Assembly: GCA_965267355.1 (NCBI GenBank)
Contig: OZ253956.1
Coordinates: 1,736,001 to 1,800,000 of the forward strand
Direction: 5' to 3'
Origin: GCA-002793235 sp965267355
Lineage (GTDB): Bacteria; Bacteroidota; Bacteroidia; Flavobacteriales_E; Vicingaceae
DNA: 64,000 nt
Every line of letters begins with the position of its first letter. Position 1 is the first letter of the stretch. Both the position numbers and the translations under genes were made by a program. The notes below the pieces were generated by a model, which was given only the letters and a program-made list of their open reading frames with translations, was not told the DNA's origin and made no database searches. This document shows positions 51,587 through 60,710 of the stretch, one piece after another.

Positions 51587-53323
51587 TTAAAAGAAGTTAA
51601 CAAAACCAAAATGCACCTTGCCACTTCTGAAAAGTATTGGATTGTCAAACTGCTTTCCTAAAGCATAACTGATTGAAAATATACCCGCTTTGGTTTCAAA
51701 ACTCATTCCTGCACCAAACCCAAAAGGGCGATCAGCAACATACCTATCATTTGTTTCGGCTTCATAAAACGCACCATCAAAAAATGCAAACAAGTAAGAG
51801 TTTTGTTCTAAAATAAAACGGTATTCAAAGGTCTCAATAGTATAAAGTGAAGCAAAAATGGATTCTTCGTCAAATCCTCTAAGAGTAAGTAAACCACCAA
51901 TTCTGAAGAGTTCGTTTTCAAAAAGATTTTCGTTAAAAATATACCCACTTTTTGTCGCAACCTTTATTACACTTCTGTTAGATAATGGTAAATAAAAATC
52001 TGCTTTTAATTCAGCATTGTAAATGTTGGTTTTGAGATTGATGTTTTCATATAACTTTTTATCTATTACAGGATTTTTTTTAATGGTTTTATTTCCTAAA
52101 GAACCTGTAAATTCTATCTGAAAACCTTTCTTAGGGTTCAGTACATAATCCAAATTTTCATTGTAAATACCCACTCCATATAATTGTGAGTTTACATCAG
52201 CATAGGAGGGAAGTACTGTAAGGTTTTCTAAATTTGATTTGGAAAGTAAACTGGAGTTTTTATTGTGAAAAAACACACTAAAGTAATTATTTCCTTTTAA
52301 TAAGTACCGAATTCCAATTTTGTGTCCTACATCAATAAAAGTGGTATCTCTTTTGTAAAGCTTAAAATTGTAATCTAACCCAAACGGACTATTGAATAAA
52401 AACGGATAAACTAAATCAAATTTTAAGTCTTGCGTATTTTCCTGAATAGAACGCCAATTAAACCCAATTTTTTCTCCATTTCTAAAGGCATTTAATAAGT
52501 TCAGCTTAACATCACCTGTTAATCGTAGTTTCCCTGTTTCATCATCTGGTAATACACCAAGTATACCATTAAACCTGCTAGCATTCTTTTTTTTAAGATA
52601 TAGGTATAATTTAGATTCTTTTTCTGTAAACAACATTTTCCACTGCTGTTCTTCAGCAACAAAAGGTATTTCTCTAATTTTTGTACTTAAATTTTTTATG
52701 GACTTTTCGTTATAAGGGTCGCCTTCTTTTATTTTAAAGTAATTGGTAAGGTATTGTTCTGAAATGGTTGCATTGCCTTTAATAATAACACTATCAATTT
52801 TATAAAATTGATTTTTTTGTATATAAAGTAAAGCGGTTAATTTATTGTTTTTTATTGTAATACTGTCTAGTTGAACTGAAGCGAATGGATAACCGTGATT
52901 TTCGTAATAAGTGATAACTCTGGTAAAGAATTTATTCAACTGATTAGCGCTAAAGGGGCGGTTGTTAAAAAACTTATCTCTAAATCCAACCTTACTTAAA
53001 ACTTCTTCATCAATATTTCGATTTTTTAAAACATTCCATTTATAAGTTTTCCCAAGTGAAAAAAAGGTGTTGTAATAGTTGCTATCAACAATAATGCTAT
53101 CAAGTGTAGCAGTCAAGTATGCTTGTTTATGAAGCGATGAAATGATTTTGTTGACTTCATTGGTTAATTCTGTGGCTTTTATAGTATTATTGTAGCGAAC
53201 TAATTTATTAGGTTTTAGAGTAGTATCACTAAATGCGACATTAAAATTAATTTGTTGGGTATAAGCCAAATTGGTTAAGGTTAGACCAAAGCAGAATAAG
53301 AGTATGTGTTTTAAGGTTTTCAA
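51587..53323 (-). CDS. BamA/TamA-like outer-membrane protein (Omp85 superfamily)
   Basis: A 578-residue protein with a signal peptide (residues 1-22), two or three POTRA-like units (for example the one around KIDSVIIKGNATISEQYLTN) and a C-terminal barrel from about residue 250. The conserved GIGVY/GFQIEFTGSLGN and LFRIGGLLTLRGFDEESIF segments resemble the bacterial surface antigen domain; the last strand ends FGFVNFF. Fewer POTRA units than BamA suggest a TamA-like or accessory assembly factor rather than the essential BamA. The start is TTG, directly upstream of the signal peptide. Confidence 0.85.
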   Translation of the reverse strand: MKTLKHILLFCFGLTLTNLAYTQQINFNVAFSDTTLKPNKLVRYNNTIKATELTNEVNKIISSLHKQAYLTATLDSIIVDSNYYNTFFSLGKTYKWNVLKNRNIDEEVLSKVGFRDKFFNNRPFSANQLNKFFTRVITYYENHGYPFASVQLDSITIKNNKLTALLYIQKNQFYKIDSVIIKGNATISEQYLTNYFKIKEGDPYNEKSIKNLSTKIREIPFVAEEQQWKMLFTEKESKLYLYLKKKNASRFNGILGVLPDDETGKLRLTGDVKLNLLNAFRNGEKIGFNWRSIQENTQDLKFDLVYPFLFNSPFGLDYNFKLYKRDTTFIDVGHKIGIRYLLKGNNYFSVFFHNKNSSLLSKSNLENLTVLPSYADVNSQLYGVGIYNENLDYVLNPKKGFQIEFTGSLGNKTIKKNPVIDKKLYENINLKTNIYNAELKADFYLPLSNRSVIKVATKSGYIFNENLFENELFRIGGLLTLRGFDEESIFASLYTIETFEYRFILEQNSYLFAFFDGAFYEAETNDRYVADRPFGFGAGMSFETKAGIFSISYALGKQFDNPILFRSGKVHFGFVNFF

Positions 53324-53352
53324 AGGATTTAAAATACGAAAAATAGCATACT

Positions 53353-54090
53353 TTATTGGATTTGCCAGTCAATTTTCAGTTTTCCCACCTTGTTAAGGTA
53401 GTTGTTGGTTTCAGAAAAATGTTTACAACCAAAAAAACCATTGTGAGCTGAAAAAGGAGATGGGTGGGCAGCCTTTAATATCTGGTGTTTACTCTGATTA
53501 ATTAATTCTATTTTATTTTGAGCAAATCTCCCCCAAAGTAAGAATACAATGTTTTCGGAGGATTCTGATAAGTTTTTTATAGTTGCATTGGTAAAAGTTT
53601 CCCAGCCTTTGTTTTGGTGAGAGCCAGCTTGATGAGCTCTAACGGTAAGTGTTGCGTTTAGCATTAAAACCCCTTGCTTTGCCCAGCTAGTCAGGTTGCC
53701 ATGGAGAGGTATATTGCAACCTAAATCTGACTGAATTTCTTTATAAATATTTTTTAACGAGGGAGGGATTTTTTTTGCTTCACGAGGTATAGAAAAGCAT
53801 AAACCATGAGCATGAGGCAAAATGACATTATTATGCATTTCATAGGAATGGTAGGGATCTTGTCCAATTATAACCACTTTTACTTTATCAACAGGAGTAT
53901 AATTAAATGCATTAAATATATCAATTCCTCTTGGGAAAATTTTGGTTGCTCCTTGTTGTTCTAGTTTTTTTTCCTCAACAAGAAATGATTTGAGTTGTAA
54001 AAAATAATCCTTGTTAAATTCATCCTTCAATAAGTTTTTCCATGTAGGGTCAATTTTTGGATTAATTCTCTGATTTAAATTGCTTGTCAT
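53353..54090 (-). CDS. ung: Uracil-DNA glycosylase
   Basis: Ung removes uracil from DNA as the first step of base-excision repair. The catalytic motif GQDPYHSYEMHNN, the FSIP segment, GVLMLNATLTVRAHQAGSH, and the leucine/His loop HPSPFSAHNGFFG are all present. The protein has 245 residues; the first 15 are slightly longer than the E. coli enzyme's N-terminus. It lies 29 bp upstream of the BamA/TamA-like gene on the same strand, without a hairpin between them. Confidence 0.95.
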   Translation of the reverse strand: MTSNLNQRINPKIDPTWKNLLKDEFNKDYFLQLKSFLVEEKKLEQQGATKIFPRGIDIFNAFNYTPVDKVKVVIIGQDPYHSYEMHNNVILPHAHGLCFSIPREAKKIPPSLKNIYKEIQSDLGCNIPLHGNLTSWAKQGVLMLNATLTVRAHQAGSHQNKGWETFTNATIKNLSESSENIVFLLWGRFAQNKIELINQSKHQILKAAHPSPFSAHNGFFGCKHFSETNNYLNKVGKLKIDWQIQ

Positions 54091-54150
54091 ATTTTAATAA
54101 AAATTGTTTTTCTGCGTTAATATTTCAACATAGTATGTTGATAATTATAG

Positions 54151-54180
54151 TTGTACGTATTATTTTTATCGCTATCTTTG
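54151..54180 (+). promoter_or_regulatory. Bacteroidetes-type promoter (TTG, 19 bp, TATCTTTG)
   Basis: TTG at 54151-54153, a 19-bp spacer and TATCTTTG at 54173-54180. The leader before the small lipoprotein ATG is about 30 bases. It very likely drives the lipoprotein-ytxJ pair. Confidence 0.68.
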
Positions 54181-54215
54181 TTACTTTATTTTTACACAAA
54201 ACTAAGTAAACTGGA

Positions 54216-54347
54216 ATGAAAAAATTATTATTTGTAACCGCAGCCCTTTTTATAGTAGCAGTAGTATTTTCGTCTTGTAAAGGGCATGAAACATGTCCGG
54301 CTTACGGAAAAGTTGATACCAAACAAACCAACGAAATCCCTTCTTAA
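54216..54347 (+). CDS. 43-residue lipoprotein
   Basis: A tiny exported lipoprotein: MKKLLFVTAALFIVAVVFSS followed by Cys21, a good lipobox (FSSC), then KGHETCPAYGKVDTKQTNEIPS and a stop. The mature protein is only 23 residues, with a second cysteine at position 27. Such CPAYG-type mini-lipoproteins occur in Bacteroidetes but have no known function that I can name. A strong promoter lies directly upstream, and the ytxJ start follows 2 bp after the stop codon. Real expression is likely from the promoter and the clean signal sequence. Confidence 0.72.
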   Translation: MKKLLFVTAALFIVAVVFSSCKGHETCPAYGKVDTKQTNEIPS

Positions 54348-54349
54348 TT

Positions 54350-54679
54350 TTGAATTGGCTTGAGCTAAAATCTGAATCAGATTTAGCCGAACTTATTTCT
54401 AAATCTTTTGAAAGTAAATTAGGAGTAGCTATCTTTAAGCATAGTACTCGTTGTTCTATTAGCTTTTTAGCTAAAAAGAGGTTAGAATCATCTTGGAGTT
54501 TTGGTGATGAGTTACCTATTTACTATTTAGATTTACTAAGCCATAGAAATATTTCTGATGAAATAGTAAGACAAATTAGTGTTAAACATGAATCACCTCA
54601 GCTAATAGTTGTGAAAGATGGAAACCCGATTTACGATGCATCACATTTATCCATATCAGTATCTGATATTAAAAATTAA
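54350..54679 (+). CDS. ytxJ: YtxJ-like monothiol bacilliredoxin
   Basis: A 109-residue thioredoxin-fold protein. FKHSTRCSISFLAKKRLE near residues 29-46 carries the single active-site Cys35 and matches the YtxJ/BrxC family, which removes bacillithiol from oxidised proteins. Later segments (HESPQLIVVKDGNPIYDASH) give the cis-Pro region typical of thioredoxins (SPQL). The start is TTG; no other start is available between the previous stop and the conserved region. It is coupled to the small lipoprotein gene and overlaps the convergent OsmC gene by 11 bp. Confidence 0.85.
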   Translation: MNWLELKSESDLAELISKSFESKLGVAIFKHSTRCSISFLAKKRLESSWSFGDELPIYYLDLLSHRNISDEIVRQISVKHESPQLIVVKDGNPIYDASHLSISVSDIKN

Positions 54680-55073
54680 AGTTTATTGTCTGTTTAATAT
54701 CTTCGTTTAAACTTAAAGCAACTGGACAGGTTCTGGCAGCTCTTTCTAGGATGAGTTGTTCTTTTTCAGTGTAAAGCTTCCCATTAAAATTAAATTCAAC
54801 TATAACTTCTCCAATTTTCCTTGGATTAGAAGTCATAATTTTTGTAATTTTAACTTCAATACCTTCTATATCTATTTTACTATTTCTTGCTTTAATTCCC
54901 ATGATAGTAAGCATACAACTCCCAAGTGCAGTAGCTACTAAATCGGTTGGTGAAAAGGCTTCACCTTTACCTTCATTATCTGTAGGAGCATCAGTGATAA
55001 TTGATGTGTTAGATTTTAAGTGAGTAGCTTCAGTTCTTAAGTTTCCTTTATATATGATTTTTGAAGTTTTCAT
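54669..55073 (-). CDS. OsmC-family peroxiredoxin-like protein
   Basis: A 134-residue OsmC/Ohr fold protein, a thiol-dependent peroxide reductase family. The two cysteines are seen in LVATALGSCMLTIMG (near residue 53) and RTCPVALSLNED (near residue 115), each on its usual helix. YKGNLRTEATH is the N-terminal strand. Whether it is OsmC, Ohr or the YhfA-like branch is not decided; the sequence GEAFSPTDLVA is closest to the YhfA/OsmC type. It sits next to ytxJ, so both flanking genes are thiol-redox proteins. Confidence 0.9.
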   Translation of the reverse strand: MKTSKIIYKGNLRTEATHLKSNTSIITDAPTDNEGKGEAFSPTDLVATALGSCMLTIMGIKARNSKIDIEGIEVKITKIMTSNPRKIGEVIVEFNFNGKLYTEKEQLILERAARTCPVALSLNEDIKQTINFNF

Positions 55074-55125
55074 TGTGTTAGAATTTAGAAAATAGTTTTG
55101 TCAAAATTGGCATTTTATTTATTAC

Positions 55126-55133
55126 TAATTTTG
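55126..55133 (+). promoter_or_regulatory. Putative -7 box (TAATTTTG) just before the 248-residue protein
   Basis: TAATTTTG ends 4 bases before the GTG start codon at 55138, so an mRNA from it would start at or next to the start codon. No -33 TTG at the usual distance (a TTG at 55107 gives a 16-bp spacer). Confidence 0.4.
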
Positions 55134-55137
55134 TTAA

Positions 55138-55884
55138 GTGTTGAAAAAACTTTTTATAATAATAATTTCTCTTCTCATTGTGCAATCAGTTTTTGCTCAA
55201 GGTACTGTTTTTGAGGAGGCTCGAACTATATATAAACGGGAGAATACTTTTGGAGTATTGGTTCATACTACAGGTTGGGGAATAACATATCGTTATGGAT
55301 TGTACAATTCAGGTTTTTCAAGAATAATTTTTGAAGGTGATTTTGTTGGTAAGAAACACCCTAAAGAGATTAAAACTTTTAGTTCTTTATTTGACAATTC
55401 CAATGGTTATGTATATGGTAAATTAAATTCTATATTAATATTGAGAGGTGGTGTTGGTAAACATGTTACATTTATAAGTAAGCAAAGTGTAAGAGGGATA
55501 GCAATATCCTACATTTTGAGTGCAGGTATCTCTTTATGTTATGCTAAGCCATCTTATCTCGAAATTATTAAGGTTGATGAAAATGACTTAATAACTTCTG
55601 AAATAGAAAAATATGATCCTGAAATACATAGTCAGTTTGATATTTTGGGTGGGACTTCTTACTTCAGAGGTTTTTTTGAGGGGACTATGTATCCTGGAGC
55701 TTACGCTAAAGCGGCACTTAATTTTGAATCGTCTTTTATAGCAAATAAAATAAATGCCATTGAGATTGGTGGTGTACTGGATGTATATCCCAAGCAAATT
55801 CCAATAATGGCAAACGATTTAAATCGCTTTTATTTTTTTAATTTTTACGTATCACTTACCTTTGGGTCAAAGAAAACAGAATAA
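55138..55884 (+). CDS. Outer-membrane beta-barrel-like protein, unknown function
   Basis: A 248-residue secreted protein. The signal peptide MLKKLFIIIISLLIVQSVFA is cleaved before Q. The mature part has FGVLVHTTGWGITYRYGLYN and a C-terminal NRFYFFNFYVSLTFG strand, a pattern of outer-membrane barrels. I do not recognise a named family. The start is GTG at 55138 (or the adjacent TTG at 55141). The lipA gene follows one base after the stop codon if its TTG at 55886 is used. Confidence 0.7.
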   Translation: MLKKLFIIIISLLIVQSVFAQGTVFEEARTIYKRENTFGVLVHTTGWGITYRYGLYNSGFSRIIFEGDFVGKKHPKEIKTFSSLFDNSNGYVYGKLNSILILRGGVGKHVTFISKQSVRGIAISYILSAGISLCYAKPSYLEIIKVDENDLITSEIEKYDPEIHSQFDILGGTSYFRGFFEGTMYPGAYAKAALNFESSFIANKINAIEIGGVLDVYPKQIPIMANDLNRFYFFNFYVSLTFGSKKTE

Positions 55885-55885
55885 A

Positions 55886-56752
55886 TTGGAAGCAGAAGTT
55901 GTTGAAAGAAAATTTCCTAAAAAGCCAGATTGGTTAAGGGTTAAATTGCCTACGGGCGAAGAGTATAAGAAGGTTAGAAAACTGGTTGATAATCATAAAC
56001 TTCATACTATTTGTGAAAGTGGTAATTGTCCTAATATGGGTGAATGTTGGGGTGCAGGAACCGCTACTTTTATGATATTAGGTAATATCTGCACACGATC
56101 ATGTGGTTTTTGTGCTGTAAAAACAGGTAGACCGTTACCAGTTGACTTAGAAGAACCAAAAAGAGTAGCTAATTCTGTTAAGTTGATGAATGTAAAGCAT
56201 TGTGTGATTACCTCAGTTGATAGAGACGAGTTGAAAGATGGAGGTTCAATTATTTGGGCAGAAACCGTAAAAGAAGTAAGAAAAGCTAGCCCTGAAACAA
56301 CTTTAGAAACTTTAATTCCTGATTTTAAAGGAGACTGGGATAATTTGCAACGTATTATTGATATCGCGCCAGAAATAGTTTCTCACAATATGGAAACAGT
56401 TAGAAGGTTAACTAAACAAGTACGTATTCAGGCTAAGTATGATAGAAGTCTAGAGGTTTTAAAACGATTGAAAGAAGGCGGTATGAAAACTAAATCTGGA
56501 ATAATGCTTGGTTTAGGAGAAACAGAAGAAGAAGTAATAGAGTCGATGAAAGACTTGAGAGAAGTAGGGTGTGACATACTAACACTCGGGCAATATTTGC
56601 AGCCAACACCTAAGCATATACCCGTAAAGGAATTTATTAAACCCGAACAGTTTGCGAAATTTAAAAAAATTGGATTAGAATTAGGCTTTAGATTTGTTGA
56701 AAGTGGGCCATTGGTTCGTTCATCTTACCATGCCGAAAAGCATCTTTTTTAA
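55886..56752 (+). CDS. lipA: Lipoyl synthase
   Basis: A radical-SAM enzyme that inserts two sulfurs into octanoyl groups on lipoyl-dependent proteins. The auxiliary cluster motif is CESGNCPNMGEC, and the radical-SAM motif CTRSCGFC follows; the C-terminal RSSYHAEK carries the conserved Ser/Arg ligand. The length of about 288 residues is normal. The start is TTG at 55886, one base after the previous stop; a TTG at 55862 in frame would overlap the upstream gene by 23 bp and is less likely. Confidence 0.95.
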   Translation: MEAEVVERKFPKKPDWLRVKLPTGEEYKKVRKLVDNHKLHTICESGNCPNMGECWGAGTATFMILGNICTRSCGFCAVKTGRPLPVDLEEPKRVANSVKLMNVKHCVITSVDRDELKDGGSIIWAETVKEVRKASPETTLETLIPDFKGDWDNLQRIIDIAPEIVSHNMETVRRLTKQVRIQAKYDRSLEVLKRLKEGGMKTKSGIMLGLGETEEEVIESMKDLREVGCDILTLGQYLQPTPKHIPVKEFIKPEQFAKFKKIGLELGFRFVESGPLVRSSYHAEKHLF

Positions 56753-56927
56753 GTGTTGAGTTCCGTTTAAAAGTCCAAAACAACCGTTAATTAAATCTGA
56801 TTTTCGATAAATTTTTTAATTTATTAAATTTACCCTCAAATTTGATTGGGTTTTATTTGGTATGTATTAAAATATGTCCGTATCTTGTAGCCCATTTCTA
56901 AACACTAACTAAATAAAATTTTATATA

Positions 56928-59900
56928 ATGAATATTAAATCTATTATCGTTGGTTCATTAGCAGTAGGATTGGCTATTGGAGGTACATTATTTAATTTTT
57001 CTTTCAAGAAAGAGAAAGCTTACTCTCCTCGAACAATTAATAATGGTGGTCTTAGAGGTCAGGCTGGATATGCTGAGTATTTGTATAACCTGAAAGCTAA
57101 CCCAGCAACTGGGGAAATTGATTACAATTTCGTAGAACAGGTAAAAAATGAGGTTAAAGCTAGAGCTAAGAAAACAAATAATAAAGCCTTACTTGGATTA
57201 AATTGGACACAAATGGGGCCTGACAATGTGGGAGGAAGAGCAAGAGCAGTACTGGTAGATAGAAATAATCCGAATACAGTGTACGCAGGAAGTGTTGCGG
57301 GTGGTTTATATGTTTCATATAATGCTGCTCAAACGTGGCAATCAGTTGCTGGTCATAATGGTTTGTTGGGTGAAAATTTAGCTGTTTCATGTATTACTCA
57401 AACAGATAATGGAAGAATATTTTTTGGAACAGGGTCAAGTTTTGAGAATGCAGGAGGAAATGGTGGATCTGGTTTTATTGGAAATGGTGTTTATGAATAT
57501 GTACCATCTACTGGACAAGTTTTACCGGTAATTACTAATGCTACTGCGGTACCAAACAACAATGCAGGGTCTCAGTTTTCTTATGTTAATGCCATTGCAT
57601 CTTACGGTAATAGATTATATTTAGGAACAAAGCAAGGGATGTTTAAAGCAGATCCTGATGGCTCTGGATTATACCCAACTACTTTATCTGGATGGACAAA
57701 CCCGATTATTAATCCAATTACATCCAGCCCTGAAACTGGTTCTATCCATGATGTAGATGTTGCTTCTGATGGTTCTATGTTAGTTTGTTTAGGAAATAGA
57801 ATATATATGTCAGACGCAAATGACAATACGTTTACTCAAAGATTAATAAGTTCGGGAAGAATGTCTGGAGCTATTGCACCGTCTAATCCTAATGTTTTTT
57901 ATTTAGTTAGAACTACTAATTTTTTACTTAGCTTAGAGATTTCATTAGATAAAGGTCAAAATTGGGATGTAATTGTTCCAGGAGCACCTACCCAACCCAC
58001 TTATTGTTTTGATCCATTCCGTCAAAATACTTGTGGATTCCAAAATGCACAAGGAATTTATGACCAATGTATTGCTATTGATCCTAATGATTGGGGGCAT
58101 ATCATAGTTGGAGGTATTCAATTATTCGAGTGGAATTATAATCCTAACTCTAACCCTATAGGAGGTAATTGGTTTAAATCGGCTAATTTATTTGAGAGTT
58201 CTTCAAACCCATATTATGTTCATGCGGATAAGCATACTATCGTTTGGCCTACAAGTAGCACAGTTTATATTGGTGGTGATGGAGGTGTCTTTAAATCAAC
58301 TGATGGTGGCGAAACATGGGCAGAGAAAAACTTAGGCTTTAATGTTACTACTTTTTACGATATGGATGTTAACGAAAATGGTTGGATGTTAGGTGGAACT
58401 CAGGATAATGGTACTCAGTTATTTACGTATGGTTTGTTCGGTACGTCAAGTCCGTTAGGTACTTTTGAAGTAACAGGTGGTGATGGCTTTGATTGTTGTT
58501 TTTCTAGTCAAGGTCCGGGTATTGCATTTACTACTATTTATTATGGAGATATATACAGAGCTGCTGGTGGAGTTCCTGGTCAGTTTGCTCCTCCAAACAC
58601 AACCACAAGTGCTTTCCATACAGTTATTAGTAATTGGGAAAGAAACGATGACCCTTTAAGTGTTGATTCCGTGACTCTTCTTATTGATTCAAATAATCTT
58701 AATGGAATCGTAACGATTAATCCTATAGATCCTTCTAAACCAAGACCAATGGCTATATATCCTACAGATACTATTAATACAGGAGATACAATTAATTACG
58801 AAAGTTTATCTAATGGTACTGCATTACAACATGTTTATGCTGGGGCGCAAATAGTATTGCCAGATAGTTTTTATACCATGAAAATTCAGGATCCAATACA
58901 AAACAAATTTGTTACAGTAACAAATAGTGGTATCTATTATACTAGAGATGCTTCAAGATTGAATGAACTTACTCCTGAATGGTTTAGAATATCTAATATA
59001 AATTCTGGAGAAAATTTTGAATTCTCTCCTGATGGAAATCATTTATTTGTTGGTACAAGTAATGGGCAATGCTGGAGAATAAGTGGATTGTCAATGGCTA
59101 ATGATAGTACATTAAATTATGATGAAGCGGGAAGTGTTATTACAGCTACCCAAATAACAGGTATTAGTGGTGGAGGATATGTTGGGATGGCTATCGACCC
59201 TCAAGATGGGAATAACTTAATTATCACTAAGACAGGTTATTTTTCTGGTACTCATGTTTATAGATGTACTAATGCTTTAAGTGGAGCTCCTACTGCTGAA
59301 GCAATTCAAGGTTCTACAAATGCGTTACCTTTTATGCCAGTTTATGATGCTTGTGTTGATATGAATGACAAAAATAAAGTTATTCTAGGTACTGAATGGG
59401 GTGTTTGGACTTCTGATAATGCTTTTTCTGCTGCTGCAGCTAGTGTAGAGTGGAATGATGAAAGTGGAAATGGTATGGCTCATGTACCTGTTTTTGCTGT
59501 AGAACAACAAACTAAGTTTAATAACTGGAATACTGGTTATGTTTACTTGGGTACTCATGGTAGAGGTTTTTACATGACTTCTGATTTATTCACTTCAATT
59601 GAAGAAAGTCCAGAGTTTTCTGATTTAAAGGATCAGGAATTTGTATCAGACTTAAATGTATATCCTAATCCAATTAATAATGCAGGTACTATTGATTTCA
59701 ATTTAAATGAAACAATAAATGCTACGGTTAACATTTATAACTTATCAGGTGCTTTAGTTGAAACTATTAATTTAGGTAGTAAACAGCAAGGTAATCATAA
59801 AGTTAGATTTGATGCTTCAGCATTAAGTGTTGGTACTTATATTCTTTCTTTAGAATCTGAAACAGAAAGAAAAGTAGCTAAGTTTATTGTAAATAGATAA
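56928..59900 (+). CDS. T9SS-secreted beta-propeller protein (sortilin/BNR-like)
   Basis: A 990-residue secreted protein. The N-terminus MNIKSIIVGSLAVGLAIGG is a signal peptide or anchor. WTQMGPDNVGGRARAVLVD and NTVYAGSVAGGLYVSYNAAQTWQSV, then VYIGGDGGVFKSTDGGETWAEK, are BNR/Asp-box-like repeats of a VPS10/sialidase-type propeller. A Cys-containing insert (CFDPFRQNTCGFQ) lies near residue 360. The C-terminus is a T9SS type A sorting domain (LNVYPNPINNAGTIDFNL, SVGTYILSLESETERKVAKF). It stands alone with a 175-bp upstream region. Glycan or protein ligand unknown. Confidence 0.88.
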   Translation: MNIKSIIVGSLAVGLAIGGTLFNFSFKKEKAYSPRTINNGGLRGQAGYAEYLYNLKANPATGEIDYNFVEQVKNEVKARAKKTNNKALLGLNWTQMGPDNVGGRARAVLVDRNNPNTVYAGSVAGGLYVSYNAAQTWQSVAGHNGLLGENLAVSCITQTDNGRIFFGTGSSFENAGGNGGSGFIGNGVYEYVPSTGQVLPVITNATAVPNNNAGSQFSYVNAIASYGNRLYLGTKQGMFKADPDGSGLYPTTLSGWTNPIINPITSSPETGSIHDVDVASDGSMLVCLGNRIYMSDANDNTFTQRLISSGRMSGAIAPSNPNVFYLVRTTNFLLSLEISLDKGQNWDVIVPGAPTQPTYCFDPFRQNTCGFQNAQGIYDQCIAIDPNDWGHIIVGGIQLFEWNYNPNSNPIGGNWFKSANLFESSSNPYYVHADKHTIVWPTSSTVYIGGDGGVFKSTDGGETWAEKNLGFNVTTFYDMDVNENGWMLGGTQDNGTQLFTYGLFGTSSPLGTFEVTGGDGFDCCFSSQGPGIAFTTIYYGDIYRAAGGVPGQFAPPNTTTSAFHTVISNWERNDDPLSVDSVTLLIDSNNLNGIVTINPIDPSKPRPMAIYPTDTINTGDTINYESLSNGTALQHVYAGAQIVLPDSFYTMKIQDPIQNKFVTVTNSGIYYTRDASRLNELTPEWFRISNINSGENFEFSPDGNHLFVGTSNGQCWRISGLSMANDSTLNYDEAGSVITATQITGISGGGYVGMAIDPQDGNNLIITKTGYFSGTHVYRCTNALSGAPTAEAIQGSTNALPFMPVYDACVDMNDKNKVILGTEWGVWTSDNAFSAAAASVEWNDESGNGMAHVPVFAVEQQTKFNNWNTGYVYLGTHGRGFYMTSDLFTSIEESPEFSDLKDQEFVSDLNVYPNPINNAGTIDFNLNETINATVNIYNLSGALVETINLGSKQQGNHKVRFDASALSVGTYILSLESETERKVAKFIVNR

Positions 59901-59926
59901 TTTAACAAACAGAATAAATATCATCC

Positions 59927-59960
59927 ATCCCTTCTTGATTTTTCAGGAAGGGATTTTTTT
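59927..59960 (+). terminator. Terminator hairpin abutting the next start codon
   Basis: Stem ATCCCTTCTTGA / TCAGGAAGGGAT (one T-G wobble) with loop TTTT, followed by seven T that run straight into the ATG at 59961. It ends the T9SS propeller transcript and leaves no room for a normal promoter for the next gene. Confidence 0.85.
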
Positions 59961-60656
59961 ATGAAAAAGAAGTACGAACATATATTTTTTGATTTGGATA
60001 GAACACTTTGGCATTTTGAAGAAAATGCTAACAAAGTACTATCCGATTTATATCAAGAGTTTAATCTTTCTCATAGTATTCTTTCAGTTAAGTTATTCAT
60101 TGAGAAATATCAACAAATTAATGAAGAATTATGGAGTCTTTATAGAGAAGATAAGATTACCAAAGAAACATTAAGATGGAAGCGTTTTTATGATACGTTA
60201 TTTTATTTTGAGATAGATGATAAAGAACTGTCTGATAAAATAGGAAATTACTATATCCACCATTCTCCAAGGCAAACCGTTTTATTGCCATATACTAAAG
60301 AAGTATTAGCTTATTTAAGTGATAGTTACCAGCTACATATCATTACTAATGGGTTTGAAGAAGTTCAATATATTAAATTAAATTATTCGGGTATTAATCA
60401 ATATTTTGATGTAATAGTGTTATCTGAAACCGCTGGTGTTAAAAAACCACATCCTTATATATTTAAGAAAGCGATGAAGTTGGCAGGAGCTCTACCTAAT
60501 AATAGTTTGATGATAGGAGATGACTTGTATGCAGATATACTAGGGGCTGAAAAAGTAGGTATGGATAGTATTTATTTTAATTATGAAAGAAAGTCTTACC
60601 AACAAAAAATACAAAAAGAGATAAACTGTTTGAGTGAACTAAGGGTGTTATTATAA
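59961..60656 (+). CDS. YjjG-type HAD nucleotidase
   Basis: A 231-residue HAD hydrolase that dephosphorylates (non-canonical) pyrimidine nucleotides in the YjjG group. Motif I is IFFDLDRTLWHFE (Asp nucleophile and Asp+2), motif II is HIITNGF, motif III Lys is in GVKKPHPYIF, and motif IV is LMIGDDLYADILGA. A helical cap (about residues 20-90) gives substrate choice. Substrate assignment is by family only. The start codon abuts a terminator T run, and I see no -7 box. Confidence 0.87.
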   Translation: MKKKYEHIFFDLDRTLWHFEENANKVLSDLYQEFNLSHSILSVKLFIEKYQQINEELWSLYREDKITKETLRWKRFYDTLFYFEIDDKELSDKIGNYYIHHSPRQTVLLPYTKEVLAYLSDSYQLHIITNGFEEVQYIKLNYSGINQYFDVIVLSETAGVKKPHPYIFKKAMKLAGALPNNSLMIGDDLYADILGAEKVGMDSIYFNYERKSYQQKIQKEINCLSELRVLL

Positions 60657-60689
60657 AAAAAGAGGTTTAAAATTTTAAACCTCTTTTTT
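60656..60689. terminator. Perfect palindromic bidirectional terminator
   Basis: A 34-bp perfect palindrome: A run, GAGGTTTAAAA, TTTTAAACCTC, T run. It starts on the last base of the YjjG stop codon and lies 21 bp from the end of the convergent Cys-rich protein gene, so it can stop transcripts from both sides. Confidence 0.88.
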
Positions 60690-60710
60690 ATTTTTTAGAA
60701 TAACTAGCTA

